A stretch of 64,000 nt of DNA from Actinoallomurus sp963850195 (GCA_963850195.1 CAWKKD010000005.1:1426001-1490000); one strand, 5' to 3'. Shown: positions 9,616-20,205, counted from the stretch's first letter. The notes: generated by a model not told the origin, from the letters alone. Numbers and translations: made by a program.

Positions 9616-9633
9616 CAAGTTCGCACGAACTTG
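9616..9633. promoter_or_regulatory. 18-bp palindrome upstream of the ECF sigma operon
   Basis: CAAGTTCG-CA-CGAACTTG is a perfect 8+2+8 inverted repeat 72 bp before the sigma-factor ATG. No terminator-like T-run follows, so a protein-binding site is more likely. Confidence 0.5.
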
Positions 9634-9704
9634 CCGATCCGCTGCATCGTCTACCAAGGCGGCACAGGTGACGGCACTGACGGCGAGATAAGGCGAGAAG
9701 AGGC

Positions 9705-10289
9705 ATGCCCTTTCGTAAACCTGACGGCGAGGGCGGACGTCCTACTGATGTGACCGAAACCCTCGTGGCCAGGAGCACGGTGGGAGCAGTGGCGGTCGCC
9801 TGGGATGCAGACCAGGCGGTCACCGCGCTCTACACCGCTCACTACCGTTCGCTCGTGCGCCTCGCCGCACTGCTCGTGCGCGATGCCGCGACGGCGGAAG
9901 AAGTCGTCCAGGACGCCTTCGTCGCCATGCACGGCGCATGGCGGCGGCTGCGCGAACCAGACAAGGCCCTGTCGTATCTCCGACAATCGGTGGTCAATCG
10001 GTCACGATCCGTACTGCGACACCGCGCGGTCGTCGAGAAATACGCCCCGAAGGGGCTTCCCGACGCTCCAAGTGCTGAGAACGGCGCGATCGTGGAGCTT
10101 GAACGCTCCGAGGTCGTGAAGGCTCTCGGCTCGCTGCCCACCCGGCAGCGGGAAGCGCTGGTGCTTCGCTACTACGGTGACCTGTCCGAGGCGGACATTG
10201 CCCGCACCATGGGCATCAGCCGGGGGGCCGTCAAAAGCCACACCGCGCGGGGTATGGCCGCGCTACGTAGCGTTCTGGAGCAGCTTTAA
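9705..10289 (+). CDS. SigE-family ECF RNA polymerase sigma factor
   Basis: A 194-aa group IV sigma factor. Region 2 (about 40-110, containing EEVVQDAFVAM) recognises the -10 element and region 4 (about 130-190, LPTRQREALVLRYY and SRGAVKSHTARGM) the -35. It matches the actinomycete 'SigE family' class that is usually paired with a membrane protein rather than a zinc-binding anti-sigma factor. It overlaps the next gene by 1 bp (TAATG). ATG 9705 is used; a GTG 16 codons later is an alternative because the ribosome site is not clear. Confidence 0.9.
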   Translation: MPFRKPDGEGGRPTDVTETLVARSTVGAVAVAWDADQAVTALYTAHYRSLVRLAALLVRDAATAEEVVQDAFVAMHGAWRRLREPDKALSYLRQSVVNRSRSVLRHRAVVEKYAPKGLPDAPSAENGAIVELERSEVVKALGSLPTRQREALVLRYYGDLSEADIARTMGISRGAVKSHTARGMAALRSVLEQL

Positions 10290-10918
10290 TGACCGAACCC
10301 TTCGACGAGTACGGCGACCGCCTGCGCCGTGTCTTGAGCACGGAAGCGGAAGCGGTCGCGCCCTCTCCAGAGGGACTGGAGCGGATCCGCAAAAAAATCA
10401 ACCGCAAGCGGGACCGTCGCTTCGACCTCTGGTACGCGGCGCCGTGGCTGCGTCCATTGGCCGCGGTCAGCGCCGCGATCGCCGTCGCCGTCATCGCCGT
10501 CTCGGCGACGCCGGCACTGAAGAACTTCGTCCAGACCGGGCACTTCAGCCCGGACGGGGGCGGCAACGGCGGGCAGCCGCTACCGGGTTCCGACCCGTCG
10601 CACGGGCAGCCGATGCCCGGCGACTCGTCGTACCCGGGCGTGAGCGTCTCGCCTCATCCGTCCTCGATGTCCCCGTCGGTGTCGGGTACGCACATCGTCA
10701 CCGGCACCACCTGCCCTCCGGGTCAGGTCGAGGTCCCGCCGCCGAGCAATGGTTCGGCCACGGCCTCGCCGCAGCCCCCGATCACCTGCGAGCCGGAGAA
10801 GCCGACGTCGGAGCCCACAACTCCCGACGAACCGTCCAGCCCTCCGCTACAGAGCCCGGAGAGCGACCCGCCGGTCGACCCCGGTCAACCGGTGCCGGCG
10901 CCTCAGTCGTCCCCCTGA
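10289..10918 (+). CDS. membrane-anchored proline-rich protein, likely sigma-factor regulator
   Basis: A 209-aa protein translationally coupled to the ECF sigma factor. A short basic cytoplasmic N-terminus (1-50, with RIRKKINRKRDRR) precedes one membrane segment (about 55-75). The remaining 130 residues are outside and low-complexity: Gly-rich, then Pro/Ser/Thr-rich, with two cysteines (in TTCPPG and ITCEP). No HxxxCxxC zinc anti-sigma motif is present. By position and topology it probably controls the sigma factor, with the disordered exterior reaching into the cell wall. No family function is known to me. Confidence 0.65.
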   Translation: MTEPFDEYGDRLRRVLSTEAEAVAPSPEGLERIRKKINRKRDRRFDLWYAAPWLRPLAAVSAAIAVAVIAVSATPALKNFVQTGHFSPDGGGNGGQPLPGSDPSHGQPMPGDSSYPGVSVSPHPSSMSPSVSGTHIVTGTTCPPGQVEVPPPSNGSATASPQPPITCEPEKPTSEPTTPDEPSSPPLQSPESDPPVDPGQPVPAPQSSP

Positions 10919-10929
10919 CCCGCGGGTGA

Positions 10930-11661
10930 TCACCAGCGACCGCTGCGCCCGAGGACAAGGGCCGCGGCCGCGATTCCTGCTGTCGATGTCCGTAGGACCG
11001 TAGGACCGAGGAGTGCCGGGGTTCCGCCCACCGCGCGGAACCCCGCAACCTCGTCGGCGGTGAGCCCGCCTTCGGGGCCGACGACCAGCACGATCTCCCC
11101 CGACGCAGGGATCTCCAGGCCGCTCAGCGGCCGTTCGGCCTCCTCGTCGAGCACCACGGCCAGCGCGGCCGCGGCGACGCGGTCGGCGACCTGAGCCGTC
11201 GTGGCGAGATCGGTGACCTCGGGCAGCCAGGAACGGCGCGCCTGTTTGGCCGCCTCACGTGCGGTGTTCCGCCACCGCCCGAGCGCCTTGTCCCTGCGCT
11301 CGGGCTTCCACTGGGTCACGCAGCGCGCCGCGGCCCAGGGCACGATGACGTCGACGCCGACCTCGGTCATCATCTCGACGGCCAGCTCGCCGCGGTCGCC
11401 CTTCGGCAGCGCCTGGACGGCGACGAGGCGCGGCGAGGGCGCGGGATCGCGCCGGCGGGACGTGGCCTCCAGAACGAGGCTGTCCTTGCCCGCCTCGGCG
11501 ACCACGCACTCCACGAGCAGGCCCGCGCCGTCCGTGAGGTCGGCGCGCTCCCCCGCCCGCAGGCGGCGTACGACGGCGGCGTGCCGACCCTCCGGACCGT
11601 CGAGGACGATCCGGTCGGCCCCGAGCCGTGACCCGTCGGCCAGGAAGACCGGTGGGCTCAT
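10930..11661 (-). CDS. rsmE: 16S rRNA (uracil1498-N3)-methyltransferase RsmE
   Basis: SPOUT methyltransferase for m3U1498 of 16S rRNA. The C-terminal knot motifs VGPEGGLTADE (about 195) and LGPTVLRTSTAGIAA (about 222) are intact. ATG 11661 is 7 bp after the dnaJ stop and yields the usual start MSPPVFLADG, 243 aa; a longer frame upstream would overlap dnaJ. Part of hrcA-dnaJ-rsmE, a standard actinobacterial order. Confidence 0.93.
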   Translation of the reverse strand: MSPPVFLADGSRLGADRIVLDGPEGRHAAVVRRLRAGERADLTDGAGLLVECVVAEAGKDSLVLEATSRRRDPAPSPRLVAVQALPKGDRGELAVEMMTEVGVDVIVPWAAARCVTQWKPERRDKALGRWRNTAREAAKQARRSWLPEVTDLATTAQVADRVAAAALAVVLDEEAERPLSGLEIPASGEIVLVVGPEGGLTADEVAGFRAVGGTPALLGPTVLRTSTAGIAAAALVLGRSGRW

Positions 11662-11668
11662 GCCCGCA

Positions 11669-12802
11669 TCAGCGGCCGTTGAAGGCGTCGCGCAGACGGG
11701 AGAAGAAGCCCTGCTGCCCCGGCGAGAACTTGCCCGGCGGGCGTTCTTCACCGCGGAGGCTCGCCAGCTTGCGCAGCAGCTCCTCCTGCTCCTCGTCGAG
11801 CTTGGTCGGCGTCTCGATGTTCACGTGGATCATCAGGTCGCCGCGTCCGCTGTCGTTGAGGTGCTTGACCCCGCGCCCGTACATCGGGATGAGCTGGCCC
11901 GACTGAGAGCCGGGCCGGATGTCGATCTCCTCGGGGCCGTCGAGGGTCTCGACGGTCAGCGAGGTGCCCAGTGCGGCGGCCGTCATCGGCACCTCGACGG
12001 TGCAGTGCAGGTCGTCGCCCTGACGCTCGTAGATCGCGTGCGGTCGCTCGACGATCTCGAGGAAAAGGTCGCCGGGCGGGCCTCCGCCGGGACCGACCTC
12101 GCCCTCACCGGCGAGCTGGATGTGGGTACCGTTCTCGACGCCCGCGGGGATCCGTACCTTGATCGTGCGGCGGGTACGGACCCGGCCGTCACCGGAGCAC
12201 TCGGGGCACGGCGTGCGGATGACGCTGCCGTAGCCACCGCACTGCGGGCAGGCGCGCGAGGTCATGACCTGGCCGAGGAAGGACCGGGTGACCTGCTGCA
12301 CCTCGCCGCGGCCGTGGCACATGTCACAGGTCGCGGGCTGGGTGCCCGGTGAGGTGCCCGCGCCGGTGCAGCTCGTGCACACGATGGCGGTGTCGACCGT
12401 GAGCTCACGCGTCGTGCCGAAGGCGGTCTCGGACAGGTCGAGCTCGACCCGGATCGTGCCGTTACGGCCGCGCCGGGCGCGGCTGCGCGGACCGCGCTGC
12501 GTCGTGGTGCCGAAGAAGGCGTCCATGATGTCGCTGAACGGGAAGCCGGCGCCGCCGAAGCCACCGCCGGACGCGGCCGCCCCGGACGCGAACGGGTCCG
12601 CGCCGAGGTCGTACATCTCCCGCTTCTTCGGGTCGGAGAGCACCTCGTAAGCCTGGGTGATCTCCTTGAACTTGTCCTGCGTCTCCGGGTCGGGGTTGAC
12701 GTCCGGATGCAGCTCACGTGCGAGGCGCCGGTAGGCCTTCTTGATCTCGTCCGCGCCGGCGTCGCGGCGCACTCCTAGAGTCGCGTAGTAGTCGTTCGCC
12801 AC
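11669..12802 (-). CDS. dnaJ: molecular chaperone DnaJ
   Basis: Full type I Hsp40, 377 aa. J domain with HPD at 32-34, Gly/Phe-rich linker (about 70-110), four CxxCxGxG-type zinc repeats (CTSC, CDMC, CPQC, CPEC, about 140-210) and the C-terminal substrate-binding domain. The GTG start is directly after the hrcA TAA with no gap, so it is co-transcribed and coupled with the repressor gene. As in other actinomycetes this is the dnaJ copy linked to hrcA, not to dnaK. Confidence 0.95.
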   Translation of the reverse strand: MANDYYATLGVRRDAGADEIKKAYRRLARELHPDVNPDPETQDKFKEITQAYEVLSDPKKREMYDLGADPFASGAAASGGGFGGAGFPFSDIMDAFFGTTTQRGPRSRARRGRNGTIRVELDLSETAFGTTRELTVDTAIVCTSCTGAGTSPGTQPATCDMCHGRGEVQQVTRSFLGQVMTSRACPQCGGYGSVIRTPCPECSGDGRVRTRRTIKVRIPAGVENGTHIQLAGEGEVGPGGGPPGDLFLEIVERPHAIYERQGDDLHCTVEVPMTAAALGTSLTVETLDGPEEIDIRPGSQSGQLIPMYGRGVKHLNDSGRGDLMIHVNIETPTKLDEEQEELLRKLASLRGEERPPGKFSPGQQGFFSRLRDAFNGR

Positions 12803-13816
12803 TTACGACCCCGCCAGTATCTGACCGACGTATCGTGCCACTGCGCGTACTGCTCCCATCGTGCCGGGGTAGTCCATCCGCGTCGGGCCGAGCACGCCGA
12901 GGCGCGCGACGGCCTGGTCGCCGGCACCGTAGCCGGTGGCGACCACCGACGTCGTGCGCAGGCTCTCGTGGGGGTTCTCGTTGCCGATCCGCACGGTGAG
13001 GCCTGTGGGATCTCCCATCTCACCGAGCAACCGCATCAGGACGACCTGTTCTTCCAGTGCCTCCAGCACATCGCGGAGGCTCCGGGACAAGTCGGCGCGG
13101 GCGAGGTTCGCCGCGCCGGCGATGATTATCTTCTCTTCGTGCTTTTCGATCAGGGTCTCGAGCAGGACCGACAGCACGGTCGCGGCGAGCGCACGCTCGT
13201 CGGGCGGTACCCGATCGGGTACCTCCGCCACGGCTCCGGGCACATCGGTGAGCCAGCACCCGTCGAGATGGGTGTTGAGGAGCGCCCTCAGGTGGGCGAC
13301 GGCGTCCTCGCTGACCGAGTCGGGGATCTCGATGGCCCGCTGTTCGACCCGGCCGGTGTTGGTGATGATCACCAGCAGCAGCCGCTCGTCGGCGATCGGG
13401 ACGAGCTCGATGTGCCGTACCGCCGACCGCGTGAGCGAGGGGTACTGCACGACGGCCACCTGGCGGGTCAGCTGGGCCAGCAGCCGCACCGTACGGCTCA
13501 CCACGTCGTCGAGGTCGTAGGCGTTCGCCAGGAACGTCTCGATGGCGCGGCGCTCCGCCGAGGACAGCGGCTTGATCGTCGACAGCCGGTCGACGAACAG
13601 CCGGTAGCCCTTGTCGGTGGGCACGCGGCCCGCGCTCGTGTGCGGCTGCGCGATGTAGCCCTGCTCCTCGAGCACGGCCATGTCGTTGCGGATCGTGGCC
13701 GGTGAGACGCCGAGGTTGTGCCGGTCGGTCAGTGCCTTCGAGCCCACGGGTTCGTTGGTGGACACGTAGTCCTCAACGATGGCCCGGAGGACCGCCAACT
13801 TCCGATCGTCGAGCAC
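12803..13816 (-). CDS. hrcA: heat-inducible transcription repressor HrcA
   Basis: Winged-helix repressor that binds CIRCE sites and is kept active by GroEL in well-studied species. The 337-aa product begins at GTG 13816, preceded by GGGGAGGTGA. The N-terminal HTH (VSPATIRNDMAVLEEQGYI, about 40-58) and the TSAGRVPTDKGYR segment are characteristic. The open frame continues far upstream but without a ribosome site and through the CIRCE element. Autoregulated through the CIRCE sequence 35 bp upstream. Confidence 0.95.
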   Translation of the reverse strand: MLDDRKLAVLRAIVEDYVSTNEPVGSKALTDRHNLGVSPATIRNDMAVLEEQGYIAQPHTSAGRVPTDKGYRLFVDRLSTIKPLSSAERRAIETFLANAYDLDDVVSRTVRLLAQLTRQVAVVQYPSLTRSAVRHIELVPIADERLLLVIITNTGRVEQRAIEIPDSVSEDAVAHLRALLNTHLDGCWLTDVPGAVAEVPDRVPPDERALAATVLSVLLETLIEKHEEKIIIAGAANLARADLSRSLRDVLEALEEQVVLMRLLGEMGDPTGLTVRIGNENPHESLRTTSVVATGYGAGDQAVARLGVLGPTRMDYPGTMGAVRAVARYVGQILAGS

Positions 13817-13850
13817 GCACTCACCTCCCCTGGCCACAGACCCTGCCACT

Positions 13851-13877
13851 TTGGCACTCCACGGTCCTGAGTGCCAA
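13851..13877. promoter_or_regulatory. CIRCE operator of hrcA-dnaJ
   Basis: TTGGCACTC-N9-GAGTGCCAA is a perfect 9-bp inverted repeat with the canonical 9-bp spacer; it differs from the consensus TTAGCACTC only at the third base of each arm, symmetrically. It lies between hrcA and the divergent DUF3097 gene. Confidence 0.95.
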
Positions 13878-13990
13878 GTGTACGGCGAGCCACGGCCGTC
13901 GCGAATGACGCGCGACCCCTGGCAACCGATCCGCGCGAACACTACCCTCCGCCGCGCGTGTTGGTCCCGGCTCGATGCGGTTGGTCCCGG

Positions 13991-13996
13991 TACGGT
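13991..13996 (+). promoter_or_regulatory. -10 element of a likely leaderless DUF3097 transcript
   Basis: TACGGT fits TANNNT and is followed by exactly 6 bp and the GTG start at 14003. No ribosome site precedes the GTG. No convincing -35 was seen. Confidence 0.45.
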
Positions 13997-14002
13997 GCGG
14001 CC

Positions 14003-14818
14003 GTGCGGAGCAAGAACTACGCCAAGGACGTTCTGTCGGGCGACTGGCGACGCCCCCGCAAAGGCACGATCCCCGAGATCGCGGCCGATTCCGGCCTCGT
14101 CGTCGAGGACCCGTCGAGCGGCTTCTGTGGTGCGGTCGTGGCCTGCGAGAAGGACGCGGTGACGCTGGAGGACCGGTTCGGCAAGCGGCGGGTGTTCCCG
14201 CTGGCCAAGGCCGGGTTCCTGATGGACGGCAAGCCCGTGACCCTGATCCGCCCGGTCCGCGCCGCCGGTCAGGCGCGCTCGGCGTCGGGGTCGATCGCCG
14301 TACGCGGCCTGCGGGCGCGCGTCGCGAGGGAGAGCCGTATCTACGTCGAGGGCCGCCACGACGCCGAGCTGGTCGAGAAGATCTGGGGCCACGACCTGCG
14401 CGTCGAGGGCGTCGTCGTGGAGTACCTCGAGGGCGTCGACCACCTGCCCGAGATCGTCGAGGAGTTCGAGCCCGAGCCGGGCCGCCGCCTCGGTGTCCTG
14501 GTCGACCACCTGGTCGCCGGCTCCAAGGAGAGCCGGATCGCGGAGGGGATCACCTCACCGCACGTCCTGGTCACCGGGCACCCCTTCATCGACATCTGGG
14601 AGGCGGTCAAGCCCTCCGCCCTCGGCATCGCGGCGTGGCCGTCGGTACCGCGCGGGATCTCCTGGAAGGAGGGCGTCATCTCCGCCCTCGGCTGGAGGGG
14701 CGAGCCGGGCGAGGTCTGGCAGATGATCCTCGGCCGGGTCGGCTCCTACACCGATCTGGAGCCGGCGCTGCTCGGCCGGGTCGAGGAACTCATCGACTTC
14801 GTCACCGCGACGGACTGA
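14003..14818 (+). CDS. DUF3097 family protein
   Basis: A 271-aa cytoplasmic protein of a family found almost only in Actinobacteria, beside hrcA/hemW. Landmarks are the N-terminal SKNYAKDVLSGDWRRP, a central IYVEGRHDAELVEKIWG stretch that resembles a Toprim-type acidic motif (E..D), and GVLVDHLVAGSKE with FIDIWEAVKP further on. The Toprim resemblance (EGRHDAEL, then LVDHLV) suggests nucleic-acid or nucleotide chemistry but is my inference. The GTG start gives the conserved family N-terminus and probably a leaderless mRNA. Confidence 0.85.
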   Translation: MRSKNYAKDVLSGDWRRPRKGTIPEIAADSGLVVEDPSSGFCGAVVACEKDAVTLEDRFGKRRVFPLAKAGFLMDGKPVTLIRPVRAAGQARSASGSIAVRGLRARVARESRIYVEGRHDAELVEKIWGHDLRVEGVVVEYLEGVDHLPEIVEEFEPEPGRRLGVLVDHLVAGSKESRIAEGITSPHVLVTGHPFIDIWEAVKPSALGIAAWPSVPRGISWKEGVISALGWRGEPGEVWQMILGRVGSYTDLEPALLGRVEELIDFVTATD

Positions 14819-14895
14819 GCTCCCCCGCAACCGTCCGTCCCGCGCGTGCGTCCGATTGAGGACGCACGCCCCATTTCCCGGTGAAAGGCCCCCCG

Positions 14896-15417
14896 ATGAC
14901 GTACGGCCAGCAACCCGGTTACCGACCCCCTGGGGGACCTGGGTACGGGCCGGGGTACGGGCAGCAGCCACCACCGCCGCCGCCGTACGGAGCCCCTGGG
15001 CCGTACGGGGCGCCGCCGCCCCCGTACCCGCCTCCTCCGCCCCCGCCGCGGCGCCGGCGCGCCGAGGTGCCCACCGACGGCCCGGTCAGCGACGAGGACG
15101 AGCGCTGGGCGGTCCCGGCGTACATCGGGATGTTCGTCGGCGGCCTCATCGCGCCGGCCATCGTCTACATCGTGAAGGGGCGTACGTCGCCGTTCGCGCG
15201 GTTCCACGCCGCGCAGGCGCTGAACCTCTTCATCGCCTCGACGGTCTGCAACCTGATCGCGCTGATCCTCATCTACCGGCTCGCCGTGCCGGGCCTGCTG
15301 ATCGCGCTCCTGACCATGGCCGGAGAGTCGTTCTGCATCATCAAGGCGGCCATCGGCGCCAACCGCTGCGAGTGGTACAGGCTCCCGGCGATCGTCGCCT
15401 GGCCCATCATCAGGTGA
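14896..15417 (+). CDS. DUF4870 domain-containing membrane protein
   Basis: A 173-aa protein. Residues 1-55 are Pro/Gly/Tyr-rich (runs of PPPPP, YGQQPG, then RRRR), probably a disordered cytoplasmic tail. The DUF4870 domain follows (about 70-165): three hydrophobic spans around the family signature SPFARFHAAQALN. Function is unknown for the family. ATG 14896 has GAAAGG 7 nt upstream. Its last 8 bp overlap the end of the convergent hemW gene. Confidence 0.85.
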   Translation: MTYGQQPGYRPPGGPGYGPGYGQQPPPPPPYGAPGPYGAPPPPYPPPPPPPRRRRAEVPTDGPVSDEDERWAVPAYIGMFVGGLIAPAIVYIVKGRTSPFARFHAAQALNLFIASTVCNLIALILIYRLAVPGLLIALLTMAGESFCIIKAAIGANRCEWYRLPAIVAWPIIR

Positions 15418-16618
15418 GGTCGCGTACGACGGCGTCGGCGAGCAGACGGCCCCGCAGGGTCAGGACCGCGCGCCCGTCGTCGTAGGCGTCGGCGGCGAGC
15501 AGCCCGTCCCCGACCGCGCGGCGGACCGCCGCGTCGTCGTCGAGCAGGTCGAGCGGGCAGCCACCGGCGAGGCGCAGCTCGAGCATGACGCGCTCGAACC
15601 GCCGGTCGGCGGTGCCCAGCACCTCACGCGCGTGCGCCGGTGTGACGCCCTCGGCGAGCCTCGCCGCGTACGCCGCCGGGTGCTTGGCGTTCCACCAGCG
15701 CGTGCCGCCCACGTGGCTGTGCGCGCCGGGGCCGACGCCCCACCAGTCGCCGCCGGTCCAGTACAGGAGGTTGTGCCGGCAGCGGGCGTCCTCGTCACGC
15801 GCCCAGTTGGAGATCTCGTACCAGGCCAGGCCGGCGCTCCCGAGCGTGCGCTCGGCGGCGAGGTAGCGGTCGGCCATGGCGTCGTCGTCGGGTTCGGCGA
15901 GGTCACCGCGGCGTACCTGGGCGGCGAGCCGGGTGCCCTCCTCCACGATGAGGGCGTAGGCGGAGATGTGGTCGGGCTCGGCGGCCATCGCGACATCGAG
16001 GCTGTGCTGCCAGTCGGAGTCGCTCTCGCCCGGGGCGCCGTAGATCAGGTCGAGGTTGACGTGCTCGAAGCCCGCCTCGCGCGCCCAGGCGACGCACTGC
16101 TGCGGGCGCCCGGCGGTGTGCGTACGGTCGAGCACCGCGAGGACGTGCTCGCTCGCGCTCTGCATCCCGAACGACATGCGGGTGAAGCCGACCTCCCGCA
16201 GCCGGGCGAGGTAGGCGGGGTCGACCGTCTCCGGGTTGGACTCGGTCGTCACCTCGGCGCCGTCGGCGAACCCGAACTCCTTGCCGATCGCGTCGAGGAT
16301 CCGGCCCAGGTCGTCGGCCGCCAGCAGGGTCGGCGTGCCGCCGCCCACGAAGACCGTGCGCACCGGCAGATCGGCGTCGCCCAGGACCCGGCGGGCCAGC
16401 CGGATCTCGGCGATCGCGGTGTCCGCGTACGCCTCGCGGGACGCGCCACGAAGCTCGGTGGCGGTGTAGGTGTTGAAGTCGCAGTAGCCGCAGCGGGTCA
16501 CGCAGAACGGCACATGCACGTAAAAGCCGAACGGGCGGTCACCGAGCCCTTCCAGGGCACTCGGCGGCAGCGCGCCGTCGCTCGGGACCGGGTCTCCGTC
16601 AGGCAGCGTCGATGGCAC
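15410..16618 (-). CDS. hemW: radical SAM heme chaperone HemW
   Basis: A 402-aa radical-SAM protein formerly called oxygen-independent coproporphyrinogen oxidase; HemW binds heme and delivers it to respiratory enzymes. The cluster motif CVTRCGYC (Cys39, 43, 46) and GGGTPTLL are intact, and the C-terminal HemW domain is full length. It sits one gene from lepA, a conserved neighbourhood. The 3' end overlaps the DUF4870 gene. Confidence 0.93.
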   Translation of the reverse strand: MPSTLPDGDPVPSDGALPPSALEGLGDRPFGFYVHVPFCVTRCGYCDFNTYTATELRGASREAYADTAIAEIRLARRVLGDADLPVRTVFVGGGTPTLLAADDLGRILDAIGKEFGFADGAEVTTESNPETVDPAYLARLREVGFTRMSFGMQSASEHVLAVLDRTHTAGRPQQCVAWAREAGFEHVNLDLIYGAPGESDSDWQHSLDVAMAAEPDHISAYALIVEEGTRLAAQVRRGDLAEPDDDAMADRYLAAERTLGSAGLAWYEISNWARDEDARCRHNLLYWTGGDWWGVGPGAHSHVGGTRWWNAKHPAAYAARLAEGVTPAHAREVLGTADRRFERVMLELRLAGGCPLDLLDDDAAVRRAVGDGLLAADAYDDGRAVLTLRGRLLADAVVRDLT

Positions 16619-16649
16619 GTCTCAAGTCTGCCGCCACGCGGGACATGCC

Positions 16650-17195
16650 TCAGCCGCTCGAGGACGAGCGCGCCGGGCGGATGTCCGGGCCCGTGCTGTT
16701 CTGCCGCGACCGGCCGCCGGCCCAGAACTCCGCCCAGACCGTGGTGGCACCGGCCTGCTCGGTGACCCCCCACGCCTCGGCGAGGGCCTCGACGATGAGG
16801 ATGCCGCGGCCGTCCTCGGCGTCGTTGCCCGCGCGTACACGGGGACGGGAGGGCATCTTGCTGCCCTCGTTGGTGACCTCGGCGCGGATCACGGAGCCCA
16901 CGGCCACCAGGCTGATGGTGATCTCGCCACCGTCGCCGCTGGGCGTGTGCTTGATCGCGTTGGTGGCCAGTTCGCTCACGCCGAGCATGACCTCATCGAG
17001 CGCGGGGTGGCGTTGGCCGAGCGTCTCACGTACGAACCGGCGGCCCGTCGCCACCATGCGCTCCTCCCCGGGGAGCGTGATCGCCCCGGGGAGCGCAGAG
17101 GGGCCGTCGGGATCGCCACCGCCCGCGTCGCCACGGCCCGCGTCGTGAGACGCGTTCTCGCGGCGAACCCCGGGCCCCGCCATGGCAGCGTCCAA
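16650..17195 (-). CDS. RsbW-like ATP-binding anti-sigma/regulatory kinase
   Basis: A 181-aa GHKL-type protein with the N box SELATNAIKH at about 75-83 and the G box DGRGILIV at about 128. It resembles the many actinomycete RsbW-like kinases that control sigma factors through anti-sigma antagonists. About 40 N-terminal residues are Gly/Asp-rich and disordered. The start is probably TTG 17195, with GGGAGGAAAA right before it; the ATG four codons later (17183) would sit 16 nt from that ribosome site. No partner sigma or antagonist gene is adjacent. Confidence 0.8.
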   Translation of the reverse strand: MDAAMAGPGVRRENASHDAGRGDAGGGDPDGPSALPGAITLPGEERMVATGRRFVRETLGQRHPALDEVMLGVSELATNAIKHTPSGDGGEITISLVAVGSVIRAEVTNEGSKMPSRPRVRAGNDAEDGRGILIVEALAEAWGVTEQAGATTVWAEFWAGGRSRQNSTGPDIRPARSSSSG

Positions 17196-17421
17196 TTTTC
17201 CTCCCGTTGAACGGCGACCAAGGCGTCCCTACCCCCGTGGGGCGCAAAAACACGGAGCGTCGTTCCGGCATTGCCCGGCGACATACCGTCCGTGCCTGAT
17301 AGGACGCATATGGTCCCTTCAGCTGGCAACAACCGGCCATCCGTACCGGGAGCAAGCTGTACCCTCGGAGTCACGAACAGTCACACACCGTGTCACCGGG
17401 TCATCATCAGCCCCAGGGCGG

Positions 17422-18273
17422 TCAGATCAGGCCGAGGGCCTCCGCGAGATCGCGCCACTCCCGCCTCGGGAGGATGCTGCGGTCCTGTGTGACCACCTGG
17501 ACCACGACGTGGTCGGCGCCCGCGTCGTGGTGGGCCGCGACCCGGCGACGTGCCGCCTCGACGTCGCCGAGGGCGAACACCGCGTCCACGAGGCGGTCGC
17601 TGCCGCCGTCGCGCGCGTCATCCTCGGAGAACCCGAGGCGCCCGAGGTTGTTGACGTAGTTCGGCAGCCGCAGGTAGGTCGCGAGGTGGTCGCGTGCCAC
17701 CGCGCGGGCCTTGGTGGCATCGGCGTCCAGCACGACCTTCACCTCGGGCGCGAGCAGCGGGTCCGGGCCCAGGACCTCGCGCGCATGTGCCGTGTGCTCG
17801 GCGTTGACGAGGTAGGGGTGCGCGCCGGCCGCGCGGGTGCCCGACAGGGCGAGCATGCGTGGGCCGAGGGCGGCCAGCACCCGGTCCGACGGGCCCGACC
17901 CGGCGGCGTCGAGGCGGTCGAGGTAGCCGACCATCGCGGAGTACGGCTTGCGATAGGCCGCGGCGATGGCCGCGTGGCTCGTGCCGAGGCCGAGCACGAA
18001 GCGCCCGGGGTACTCGGCGGCCAGCGCGGCCTGGCTCGCCGCGACGTCGGCGGCGTCGTAGTCCCAGATGCTGAGGATGCCGGTCGCCACGACGATCCGC
18101 GAGGTCGCCGCCAGCAACGGCGCCGCGTGCCGTACGCCGGGGCTGCCGCCGAGCCAGATCGCGCCGAAGCCGAGCTCGTCCAGCTCGGCCGCCGCGTCGC
18201 GGATCGGCCCCGCGGCCCCCGGGTCCTCCGCTCGAAGCCCGATGCTCCAGATGCCAACGCGGCCGAGATCCAT
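17422..18273 (-). CDS. LLM-class (F420- or FMN-dependent) oxidoreductase
   Basis: A 283-aa luciferase-like monooxygenase-fold enzyme. The barrel is seen in MDLGRVGIWS, DELGFGAIWLGGSP and FVLGLGTSH, the last lining the cofactor site. The short length and lack of an insertion fit the F420-dependent subgroup common in actinomycetes. Start ATG 18273 is preceded by GGAG at 6 nt; an ATG at 18285 is the alternative. It is downstream of lepA on the same strand, 75 bp past lepA's end if read in transcription order. Substrate unknown. Confidence 0.85.
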   Translation of the reverse strand: MDLGRVGIWSIGLRAEDPGAAGPIRDAAAELDELGFGAIWLGGSPGVRHAAPLLAATSRIVVATGILSIWDYDAADVAASQAALAAEYPGRFVLGLGTSHAAIAAAYRKPYSAMVGYLDRLDAAGSGPSDRVLAALGPRMLALSGTRAAGAHPYLVNAEHTAHAREVLGPDPLLAPEVKVVLDADATKARAVARDHLATYLRLPNYVNNLGRLGFSEDDARDGGSDRLVDAVFALGDVEAARRRVAAHHDAGADHVVVQVVTQDRSILPRREWRDLAEALGLI

Positions 18274-18348
18274 CGCCTGCTCCATCCGTCGATCCGTCGA
18301 TCGCCTGTGGTCACCCACAACCGGCCCGGAGCGGGACCTATTTCAGGA

Positions 18349-20205
<1,857 letters not shown>

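Noticed and set aside
9616..9633. SOS (LexA) box before the sigma factor
   Set aside because: The half-sites are GTTC...GAAC, the reverse of the actinobacterial GAAC-N4-GTTC arrangement.
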